Shown here piece by piece: positions 40,499 to 46,924 of a stretch of DNA of 64,000 bases. The stretch spans positions 154,990 through 218,989 of the forward strand of contig JYOE01000026.1 of assembly GCA_000955875.1 (NCBI GenBank). The letters run 5' to 3'. The first letter of the stretch is position 1. Each line of letters opens with the position of its first letter. A program made the translations under genes and the position numbers. The notes under the pieces were generated by a model. That model was not told where the DNA came from, searched no databases, and was given only the letters and a program-made list of their open reading frames with translations. The stretch comes from Terrabacter sp. 28 (GTDB lineage: Bacteria; Actinomycetota; Actinomycetes; Actinomycetales; Dermatophilaceae).

Positions 40499-41344
40499 AT
40501 GTCGTTCTCCGAGTCAACCGACCCCGCCCAGCTTCGTCCGTCGTTCGCCGAACGTGACGCCGAGACCACCGAGCTCTTCCGACGACTCTCCGTCGCCTCG
40601 GAGCACGAGGCAGAGCACCTCGTCGAAGAGATCACCTTGCTCTACCTCGACCTGTGCACCCGCATGGCCGCCCGCTACGACGGCCGGGGCATCGAGCACG
40701 ACGACCTCGTCCAGGTGGCCCGTCTGGCGCTCGTCAAGGCGATCCGCCGGTACGAGCCCGGCCACGCACCGTCGTTCGCCGCCTACGCGGTGCCGACGAT
40801 CAGCGGTGAGCTGAAGCGGTGGTTCCGTGACCGCGGCTGGGTCGTGCGACCACCGCGTCGCCTCCAGGAGCTGAGGGCGAACGTCAACACGACGCGGGCC
40901 GCGCTGGAGCAGCAGTCGGGCCGGACCCCGAGCGACGCGCAGGTCGCCGACGCGCTCGGGGCGACCCTCGACGACGTGCGAGAGGTCGACGTCGCCGCCA
41001 CGGGCTTCAGCCCCCTGTCGCTCGACTGCAGCCCGGCCGACGACGACCGGCCCGGGCTGGAGACCTACCTGGCCTGTGACGACCACGCCCTCGAGAGCGC
41101 AGACGACCGCGTCTGCCTCACCGAGGCACTCACCGAGCTCGACGACGAGGAGCGCGAGCTGCTCCTCATGCGCTACGTGGAGGGCATGACCCAGCGCGAG
41201 ATCGGTGACGCCCGGGGCATCAGCCAGATGCAGGTCTCGCGCACCCTTCGACGCATCACCGTGCGCCTGCACGACCACCTCGTCGACGAGGATCGGGCCG
41301 TCGAGGGCCACGCCGAGGAACCCCCGCTGACGACTGCCTCCTAG
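40499..41344 (+). CDS. SigB/SigF/SigG-group RNA polymerase sigma factor
   Basis: A 281-residue group 3 sigma factor for general stress or development. Region 2 spans about 45-115 (LDLCTRMAARYDGRGIEHDDLVQVARLALVKAI and FAAYAVPTISGELKRWFRDRGW), region 3 about 120-200 (VRPPRRLQEL, GRTPSDAQVADALG) and region 4 about 220-275 with the helix-turn-helix EIGDARGISQMQVSRTLRRI. ATG 40499 has GGGAGA upstream. No anti-sigma or anti-anti-sigma gene flanks it, unlike most family members. Promoters of the type this group recognises are scattered through the next 20 kb and at least 4 kb upstream. Confidence 0.93.
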   Translation: MSFSESTDPAQLRPSFAERDAETTELFRRLSVASEHEAEHLVEEITLLYLDLCTRMAARYDGRGIEHDDLVQVARLALVKAIRRYEPGHAPSFAAYAVPTISGELKRWFRDRGWVVRPPRRLQELRANVNTTRAALEQQSGRTPSDAQVADALGATLDDVREVDVAATGFSPLSLDCSPADDDRPGLETYLACDDHALESADDRVCLTEALTELDDEERELLLMRYVEGMTQREIGDARGISQMQVSRTLRRITVRLHDHLVDEDRAVEGHAEEPPLTTAS

Positions 41345-41433
41345 CGTGGCGGCCCACGCGCCCGGTGGCAGGTGTCGTGACCTCACCTGCCTCCGACGAG
41401 CAGGAGCCTCCAGCGCCCACCAGCAAGATCCGT

Positions 41434-41458
41434 GGGTCAGCCGGGCTCGGCCGGGTAC
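41434..41458 (+). promoter_or_regulatory. SigB/SigF-type promoter of the ANTAR-like gene
   Basis: GGGT, 15 nt, GGGTAC on the plus strand. It ends 6 nt before GTG 41465 and 9 nt before GTG 41468, predicting a leaderless or nearly leaderless transcript; there is no ribosome-binding site between. Confidence 0.45.
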
Positions 41459-41464
41459 GAGGCC

Positions 41465-41800
41465 GTGGTGAGGACGACACCGATCCCGCAAGACGCACTC
41501 TCGTGCAGCGACCGTGACGAGGTCGCCCGCGCGGCGCGGCTGCTCGCCGCGGAGCGCGAGCTCACTGCCGAGCACGTGCGCGACCGGATCCGCGCGGCGG
41601 CCTCGCGTGCCGGCATACCGGCCGTCCGCTTGGCGCGCCTGGTCATCGAGGACCGCGCCGCCGCGTCTGGTCGGCTCAACGCTCGACCGGTCCACGAGCC
41701 GCCACGAGATGCGCCACGAAGGCAGCCCGTGCAGCAGCCCGGGCGCGAGAGCGCAGGCCCGCAGCCGCGTGGGTCGTCGCGGGCGCGGCGGCAGGCCTGA
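41465..41800 (+). CDS. ANTAR-like protein without sensor domain
   Basis: About 111 residues. Residues about 20-60 (ARLLAAERELTAEHVRDRIRAAASRAGIPAVRLARLVIED) follow the three-helix ANTAR RNA-binding pattern, but no GAF or receiver domain precedes it, and the last 45 residues are basic and disordered. The start is GTG 41465 or 41468. It may be a transcription antiterminator that acts constitutively when made, directly behind the sigma factor. The 3' part overlaps a questionable antisense frame. Confidence 0.6.
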   Translation: MVRTTPIPQDALSCSDRDEVARAARLLAAERELTAEHVRDRIRAAASRAGIPAVRLARLVIEDRAAASGRLNARPVHEPPRDAPRRQPVQQPGRESAGPQPRGSSRARRQA

Positions 41801-41993
41801 ACGCGCCCGCGGCCGCCTCGGGCCAGTGGAGCCGCCTGCCACGCGAGACGCCCACCCGGAACCCGTGACCGAAGACGGCCTTCCCCGCCGTCTCGCACTC
41901 GCGGCAGCCCGGCAGGGCCATGCGCAAAGGGGCGACGTCCGGACACGCCGGCACCCACGAAGCGGGGCCCGTCGTCCGCTGTCGGCCGCTCAT
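41676..41993 (-). CDS. Questionable 105-aa frame after the DUF6766 gene
   Basis: The frame starts with an ATGA overlap at the DUF6766 stop, which favours translation. Its first half has ordered-looking content with cysteines (ACPD, GCREC) and FGHGFRVGVSRGRRLHW; the second half is Ala/Arg-rich. It overlaps the ANTAR-like gene by 125 nt on the other strand, so at least part of one of the two is probably not real. No family recognised. Confidence 0.3.
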   Translation of the reverse strand: MSGRQRTTGPASWVPACPDVAPLRMALPGCRECETAGKAVFGHGFRVGVSRGRRLHWPEAAAGAFRPAAAPATTHAAAGLRSRARAAARAAFVAHLVAARGPVER

Positions 41994-42688
41994 TCGTCCG
42001 CCGTCGTGACGTCGTGCGGCATCCCGACCGGCTTGGACTCGGGTGATCCCCGCTCTCGCAGGTAGATCGCGAAGACGGCCATCGAGCCGATCGCGAGCAT
42101 CTCGGACTGCCAGTTCTGCAGGGTGCGTGACCAGAAGTCGGGACCGGTGACGTAGTCGCCCAGAGACACCGGGTCGAGGAGATCACGCATTCGCTGCTCG
42201 CTCTCGGCAACATGCCCCGTGACGGCCTGCGCGAGCCACGACAACACGAACACCACGGTCATGGTGATCACGAGGGAGTGCGAGTAGACGGCACGGCGCC
42301 AGCCACCGATTTGCGCCCAGCGGGGGGAGTTGGGCCTGGCGAACCGCCCGACGAGCTGCTGCTCGTCGGTCTCCCGCCCGGTGTCCCCCGGCTTCCTCGA
42401 CTCGGAGGACCCCCGCTGGACGAGCCAGATCGTCAGCAGGATGTACAGCGTGAACTGGAGGTACTCCGACTGCCAGTTCTCGACGAGGTCCACCATGAAC
42501 GACGAGGACCCGACGTAGCGGACGAACGAGATCTCCTGCACGCCGTCGGTCCTCGCTGTCTCGTTGTACTCGGCCGTGCCTGCGACAGCCTGCCCGAAGA
42601 CGAAGAGGAGAAGCAGCACTCCGAACACGATCGTCAGGCTGTTGTGCCGCCAGGCGGCCCGTGGTCCGAGCTCGTGACGCCTGCTCAT
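41990..42688 (-). CDS. DUF6766-type four-helix membrane protein with internal duplication
   Basis: A 232-residue membrane protein of unknown function. Two halves repeat the same plan: a helix with LTIVFGVLLLLFVFGQAVAG or LVITMTVVFVLSWLAQAVTG, a loop, and then ENWQSEYLQ or QNWQSEMLA leading into a second helix ending ERGS/QRGS-x-ES. The conserved N-W-Q-S-E at the same place in both halves suggests a functional site at the membrane surface. ATG 42688 overlaps the stop of a 27-residue peptide gene. It is third in a stress operon with a strong SigB-type promoter. Confidence 0.85.
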   Translation of the reverse strand: MSRRHELGPRAAWRHNSLTIVFGVLLLLFVFGQAVAGTAEYNETARTDGVQEISFVRYVGSSSFMVDLVENWQSEYLQFTLYILLTIWLVQRGSSESRKPGDTGRETDEQQLVGRFARPNSPRWAQIGGWRRAVYSHSLVITMTVVFVLSWLAQAVTGHVAESEQRMRDLLDPVSLGDYVTGPDFWSRTLQNWQSEMLAIGSMAVFAIYLRERGSPESKPVGMPHDVTTADE

Positions 42689-42768
42689 CGGCTCGCCAGC
42701 CCGACCGCGAAGGCAGCGGCCAGGCCCGCTGCGATCACCAGCACGTAGGTCCAGAACATGACTTTCAC
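42685..42768 (-). CDS. 27-residue membrane peptide
   Basis: Micro-gene between the lipoprotein and DUF6766 genes. GTG 42768 lies 1 nt after the lipoprotein stop (42770), and its TGA overlaps the DUF6766 ATG. The product, beginning MKVMFWTYVLVIAAGLAAAF, is one membrane helix with a basic end. The two-sided coupling argues that it is translated; it could be a small subunit of the DUF6766 protein or mainly a translation bridge. Confidence 0.6.
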   Translation of the reverse strand: MKVMFWTYVLVIAAGLAAAFAVGLASR

Positions 42769-42769
42769 G

Positions 42770-43183
42770 TCACGACCCCTTCACGCTGCACTGGTAGGGC
42801 ACGGCGTCGTCGGCGGCGTCGCGGGTGCAGCCGGCCGCCGTGACCCTCCAGCCGGTGTCGAAGTGGGCCAGGAAGAGCACCTGGTTGTCCATGACCACCT
42901 GTGCACCGTTGATGGCCACCGAGACCGACGTGATTGTGGAGGCGGGACGGGGGGACTCCGACTGCAGTCCCTCGGCGCAGTCTCCGTCACCATCCTGGAT
43001 CACCTGTTCCAGGGTGCGCGGCGCCAGCAGTGCGCAGGCGGCAGTCGGGTCGGTGCCTGCGAGTCGGGCGAACTCCGTGGCGACCCGCCGGGCCTCCGGC
43101 TCGTCGACGGACGAGCACGCCGTCAGCGCCGGTGTCACGATGAGAGCGGCAGCGACAGCCGCAGCCCTGCGGAGGGTCGTCAT
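42770..43183 (-). CDS. Small lipoprotein of the DUF6766 operon
   Basis: A 137-residue exported lipoprotein: signal peptide with lipobox LTAC near residue 22, then a small alpha/beta domain (about 30-130) with two disulphide-capable cysteine pairs (ACALL, GDCAEG, GCTRD, YQCSV). It resembles in size the NTF2-like lipoproteins of actinobacteria. ATG 43183 lies 12 nt after the -10 box of a near-perfect SigB-type promoter, so its mRNA has a leader of only a few nt and no ribosome-binding site. Confidence 0.8.
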   Translation of the reverse strand: MTTLRRAAAVAAALIVTPALTACSSVDEPEARRVATEFARLAGTDPTAACALLAPRTLEQVIQDGDGDCAEGLQSESPRPASTITSVSVAINGAQVVMDNQVLFLAHFDTGWRVTAAGCTRDAADDAVPYQCSVKGS

Positions 43184-43195
43184 CACGCAGGATCG

Positions 43196-43220
43196 ATACC
43201 CCCTCCGGACCGACCAAAAC
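43196..43220 (-). promoter_or_regulatory. Near-consensus SigB/SigF-type promoter
   Basis: GTTT, 15 nt, GGGTAT on the minus strand, the best match in the window to the mycobacterial SigF and streptomycete SigB consensus. It lies 12 nt upstream of ATG 43183. Confidence 0.65.
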
Positions 43221-43310
43221 TCCGACGTGGAAGTCGCGGGATCGGCGCCCTTCCGAGGGGTCCGACCGGGGCGCGGCACGCGGCGACCAGCACACGCCCC
43301 GGCTCGTCCG

Positions 43311-43757
43311 TCACGTCACGTCGGCTCCCGCGCGCTCGACGAGGATCGCCAGGCGCGCCAGCGCCTCCCGGTTGCGCTGGTCGAGGGCGACGTCGCGCAG
43401 GATGCGTGGGACGAGTAGCGCCGGGCCCTTCTTGGCGTCCTCCTCCACCGTGACCTCGGTGTCATCACCCTGCTGACGGCAGGTGACCCGGACGACCCCC
43501 TCACCCGACGGCCAGGCGCGCACCGTCAGCTCGAGCAGGGTGGGCCGCTCCGAGCGGACGACCGTGGTGAGGTCGTTGATGAGGAGGGGCCACGCACCCA
43601 CCGAGTGGTGGATCTCGGCGCCCTCCTCGGGCCAGTCCGGCGTGACGTCACGCACGCGCGAGGCCCCGACCACCCACTGGCTGTAGCTCCACCCGTTGGC
43701 CAGGACGTCGAAGACCCGGTCGGGTGAGGCGTGGATGATGCGCTTGGTCGTGCTCAC
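43311..43757 (-). CDS. SRPBCC (polyketide cyclase/START-like) family protein
   Basis: A 148-residue protein with the helix-grip fold of the SRPBCC superfamily: an opening RIIHASPDRVFDVLANGWSYSQWVVG, mid-region VGAWPLLINDLTTV, and a long C-terminal helix. Members bind hydrophobic ligands; the ligand here is unknown. GTG 43757 is chosen because GGAGG lies 6 nt upstream and GTGA overlaps the stop of the oxidoreductase gene, so the two are coupled. Confidence 0.85.
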   Translation of the reverse strand: MSTTKRIIHASPDRVFDVLANGWSYSQWVVGASRVRDVTPDWPEEGAEIHHSVGAWPLLINDLTTVVRSERPTLLELTVRAWPSGEGVVRVTCRQQGDDTEVTVEEDAKKGPALLVPRILRDVALDQRNREALARLAILVERAGADVT

Positions 43758-45352
43758 GATCGCCTCCATGGTGTGCGGATTCGGTGGTGCCACAAGGCTG
43801 CTCTCGCGGCGTTGGCGCCGCAGGCGCCGTGCACCCCGCCGCCGGGGTGTGCCGAGGCCGAGGCCAGGTAGAGGTTGCGGACGGGCGTCTCAGCCCGCCC
43901 GGAGCCGGCGACAGGACGGAAGACGAGCTGCTGGTGAAGCCCTGCCGTGCCGCCGTTGATGGCGCCCCCGACCAGGTTGCCGTCCATCGCCTCGAGCTGT
44001 CTGGGGCCCAGCACCCGTCGCGCCGTGATGCGGTCGCGGAAGCCGGGGGCCCGGCTCTCGATCCGCGCCTCGACGCGCTCGGCCATGGCCTCGAGGTCGG
44101 CGTCGTCCCAGGTGCCGCGCACGGTTGGGAGCCCGTCGCCGGCCGTGGCGGCGTCACCCCGGACGCGTTGCGGCACATGGGTGTACGCCCAGAGCGCCTC
44201 GCCCCCGTGCGGCACGCGCGTGGGGTCGGCAACGCCCATCTGTCCCACGAGCAGAAAGGGCCTCTCGGGCACCAGTCCGGATGCGACCTTGGCGCCGGTC
44301 AGTGACAGCTGGTCCAGGGAGTCGGCGATGTGCACGGTGCCCGGCACGGCGTCGGGCGCATTCTCCCAAGGGACGGGGCCGTCCAGCGCCCAGTCGACCT
44401 TCACCGTGGACGGGTCCCACTCGAACCTGTCCATGCGGTGGCGCAGCCGGGCTGGCAGGTGGTCCCACGACACGAGACCGCCGTAGAGCGCCGGAGCAGA
44501 CACATCGGCGAGGACGGCGCGTCGCGCGGTGATCTCCCGCGACGGCGTGCGCACGGCGACCGCTCGTCCGCCGTCGACGCGTACGCCCGTGGCGGGCTCA
44601 CGCAGGCACAGCTCGCCGCCCTTCTGCTCGAGTCGGCGCACCATCGCGCCCGAGAAGCTCGCGGCACCGCCACGGGGCACGGGGAAGCCGACGCTCTGGC
44701 CGAGCAGGACGAGGAGCAGGCCCATGGCGCCCGACCCGGGAGCCTCCAAGCCGATGTCCGCGTGCGCCGCGTTCCCGGCGACGAGCAGCCGGGCTGCCTC
44801 CCCGCCGAAGAGCGTCTCGACGAGGGTGCGTGCGGGCATGAGCATCTCGCGCACGAGCTCGAACCCTCCCGGGCGCAGGACCTGCCGGGCGAGTCCCGCA
44901 CCTCCTCGAACCGGGGGGAAGGGGGTCAGGAGGCACTGGATGAGGTCGTCGCCGACGCGGTCCCAGGTGTCGCAGAGCTGCAGCCACGCCTCGCCGTCGC
45001 CCGGGAAGTCCGTGTCGAGGGATGTCGCGGTGTCGTGCCGGTCGCGGTGCAGGACCACCCACCGACCGTCCGGGAAGGAGTGCCCGACGACCGACGGGGC
45101 CTGCACCCACTCCAGGCCGTGCTGCTCGAGCTCCAGTCCCGCGATCGTCGGCGAGCCGGCCGCGAGCGGGTAGAAGGAGCTGAAGGTGTCGTGCACGTGA
45201 CCGGGTGCGACGCTGTCGTCGCTCCAGACAGCCCCGCCGGGACGATCCTGCTCCTCGAGCACGACGACCGACCAGCCCGCGTCGACGAGCAGGTTGGCGG
45301 CCACGAGTCCGTTGGGGCCGCTGCCGATCACCACGGCGTCCGTCGTCGTCAC
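43754..45352 (-). CDS. Phytoene-desaturase-like FAD oxidoreductase
   Basis: A 532-residue flavoprotein of the NAD(P)/FAD-dependent (CrtI/FixC-like) group. The dinucleotide motif VVIGSGPNGLVAANLL is at residues 7-22, followed by LEEQDRPGGAVWS; near the end come GGAINGGTAGLHQQ and LYLASASAHPGGGVHGACGANAA, the second FAD motif. The family oxidises or isomerises lipids and carotenoids; no carotenoid gene is adjacent. GTG 45352 has AGAGGACG upstream. A clear SigB-type promoter lies 38 nt ahead, and the SRPBCC protein is coupled downstream. Confidence 0.88.
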   Translation of the reverse strand: MTTTDAVVIGSGPNGLVAANLLVDAGWSVVVLEEQDRPGGAVWSDDSVAPGHVHDTFSSFYPLAAGSPTIAGLELEQHGLEWVQAPSVVGHSFPDGRWVVLHRDRHDTATSLDTDFPGDGEAWLQLCDTWDRVGDDLIQCLLTPFPPVRGGAGLARQVLRPGGFELVREMLMPARTLVETLFGGEAARLLVAGNAAHADIGLEAPGSGAMGLLLVLLGQSVGFPVPRGGAASFSGAMVRRLEQKGGELCLREPATGVRVDGGRAVAVRTPSREITARRAVLADVSAPALYGGLVSWDHLPARLRHRMDRFEWDPSTVKVDWALDGPVPWENAPDAVPGTVHIADSLDQLSLTGAKVASGLVPERPFLLVGQMGVADPTRVPHGGEALWAYTHVPQRVRGDAATAGDGLPTVRGTWDDADLEAMAERVEARIESRAPGFRDRITARRVLGPRQLEAMDGNLVGGAINGGTAGLHQQLVFRPVAGSGRAETPVRNLYLASASAHPGGGVHGACGANAARAALWHHRIRTPWRRS

Positions 45353-45389
45353 GTCGTCCTCTCACTGGCGGGGCGCTGCCGCTGGTGTC

Positions 45390-45415
45390 CTACCCCGGCC
45401 ACCCGGCCACCAAAC
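45390..45415 (-). promoter_or_regulatory. SigB/SigF-type promoter of the oxidoreductase-SRPBCC unit
   Basis: GTTT, 16 nt, GGGTAG on the minus strand, giving a leader of about 30 nt with a ribosome-binding site before GTG 45352. On the plus strand, GTTA-N16-GGGCAC (45418-45443) is a weaker mirror-image candidate ending 9 nt before the divergent GTG 45453. Confidence 0.6.
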
Positions 45416-45452
45416 GCGTTAGAAGCGGGCACGCGACGGGCACGGGACAAAG

Positions 45453-46403
45453 GTGCAGACATCATCGGGAGCGGCTCGCGGCCCCCTCGTCCTCGTGACG
45501 GGTGCCTCGAGCGGGGTGGGGCTGGCCACGGCTCTCCGTCTCGCGCGGCAGGGCCGGCGTCTTGCCCTGCTGGCGCGGGGCGAGGGACCGCTCGAGCGCG
45601 CGGCCGAGCAGTGTCGGGCCGTCGGAGCCCCATGGGTCGGCACCCTCGCGGTCGACGTGCGCGACGACGCCGCTGTCGGCAACGCGGTACGCGAGCTCAC
45701 GGCGTCGCAGGGTCCGCTCGACGCCGTCGTGTCCAGCGCGGGCGTCGTCGCCTACGGCCGGCTCGACGAGCTGCCGGCCGCCACGTTCGACGGCGTCGTC
45801 GCCACCAACCTGCTCGGCTCGGCGAACGTCCTGCGGCACACGCTGCCCGGGATGCGTGACGCGGGCGCCGGCGCCGTGGTGCTGATCGGCTCGATGATCG
45901 GCCACATCGCCGTGCCCACCATGAGCGCCTACACCGTGAGCAAGTGGGGCGTGCGAGCCCTGGCCCGCCAGGCCGCGCTCGAGAACCGCGACGTCCCCGG
46001 GCTCCACGTGTCCTACGTGTCGCTGCCGGGGGTCGACACCCCGATCTACCGGCAGGCAGCGTACGTGGGCGGCCCGGCGGGGCGCCCACCGCCCGTGGTG
46101 TGGTCGGCCGACAAGGCGGCCCGCGTCGTCGTGCATGCGCTCGACCGCTCGCGACCGGTCGTGCACGGCGGTGCGTTCGACGGCGTCACGCGTCTCGGTT
46201 TCACGCTGCTCCCCCGCGTCTACGACGCGTGGGTCGGCCCCCTCTTCGACCGCTTCGCCTCCGATCCCTCGACCCACCTGCCGCCGCAGGAGGGCAACGT
46301 CGAGCGCAGTGTCCCGGGGGGCAACCGCCTCGGCGGCGGACACGGTTCCGGGCTGCGGGCGGCCTTCTCGACGGTGGCGGGCCTGCTGCGCCGACGCGGC
46401 TGA
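45453..46403 (+). CDS. Short-chain dehydrogenase/reductase
   Basis: A 316-residue SDR with cofactor loop LVTGASSGVGLATA near residue 14, DVRDDAAV, VSSAGVVAYG in the NNAG position, the catalytic Ser in IGSMIGH and Tyr-x3-Lys in AYTVSKWG. A C-terminal extension of about 80 residues includes a hydrophobic stretch and a Gly-rich tail. The GTG start has little ribosome-binding signal. It stands divergent from the phytoene-desaturase-like gene. The substrate is unknown. Confidence 0.87.
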   Translation: MQTSSGAARGPLVLVTGASSGVGLATALRLARQGRRLALLARGEGPLERAAEQCRAVGAPWVGTLAVDVRDDAAVGNAVRELTASQGPLDAVVSSAGVVAYGRLDELPAATFDGVVATNLLGSANVLRHTLPGMRDAGAGAVVLIGSMIGHIAVPTMSAYTVSKWGVRALARQAALENRDVPGLHVSYVSLPGVDTPIYRQAAYVGGPAGRPPPVVWSADKAARVVVHALDRSRPVVHGGAFDGVTRLGFTLLPRVYDAWVGPLFDRFASDPSTHLPPQEGNVERSVPGGNRLGGGHGSGLRAAFSTVAGLLRRRG

Positions 46404-46441
46404 GCCCGACCGCCGGCGGGGTGCGCGGGCGACTGGCTCGC

Positions 46442-46924
46442 TCAGACGACGAGCGCCTGCGTCGAGACCTCCTTGATCTTCGCGTTGGCCCACGTCATCT
46501 GCCGCTTCGTCTCGGCCTGGCACCGTGTCGCCAGCTCGACGAGCTCGTCGTGCACGATCGCCTGGGCCGCCTGGCCGACCATCTCCCAGTCGGTGAGCAC
46601 GCCCGAGGCCCGTAGGTAGACGTCCTTGAGGTCTCGCACCATGACGAGCTCGGCGTCCTTGGAACGACCCGTGCGCTCCGAGGCCCAGCGCCGGGCCCGG
46701 TCGACCAGCGGCGGCGTCCCGTCGGGAGCCGGCTCGAGGTTCTCACCGAACTGCTCTGCCACGCGGGCGATCTCGCGCACGTGACGCAACGACCAGTCGG
46801 CGAGGTCATAGCCGAGGTGCTGGATCTCATGATCGACATGGTGCTCGTCGGCCAGTTGCATGAGGGTCCTCGCCAGCTCCGTCTCGTCGTGGTGCAGGTC
46901 CCGCAGGACGATCCCGATCTTCAT
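46442..46924 (-). CDS. His-rich helical partner of the molybdopterin oxidoreductase
   Basis: A 160-residue, all-helical cytoplasmic protein whose ATG shares one base with the stop of the molybdoenzyme gene. The first helices hold many metal-type residues: RDLHHDETELARTLM, ADEHHVDHEIQHLGYD and SLRHVREIARVAE. The end, CQAETKRQMTWANAKIKE, is a further long helix. Overall it looks like a ferritin-like or hemerythrin-like four-helix bundle that could hold a di-iron site, but no family motif is complete. It probably serves or accompanies the molybdoenzyme. Confidence 0.7.
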   Translation of the reverse strand: MKIGIVLRDLHHDETELARTLMQLADEHHVDHEIQHLGYDLADWSLRHVREIARVAEQFGENLEPAPDGTPPLVDRARRWASERTGRSKDAELVMVRDLKDVYLRASGVLTDWEMVGQAAQAIVHDELVELATRCQAETKRQMTWANAKIKEVSTQALVV

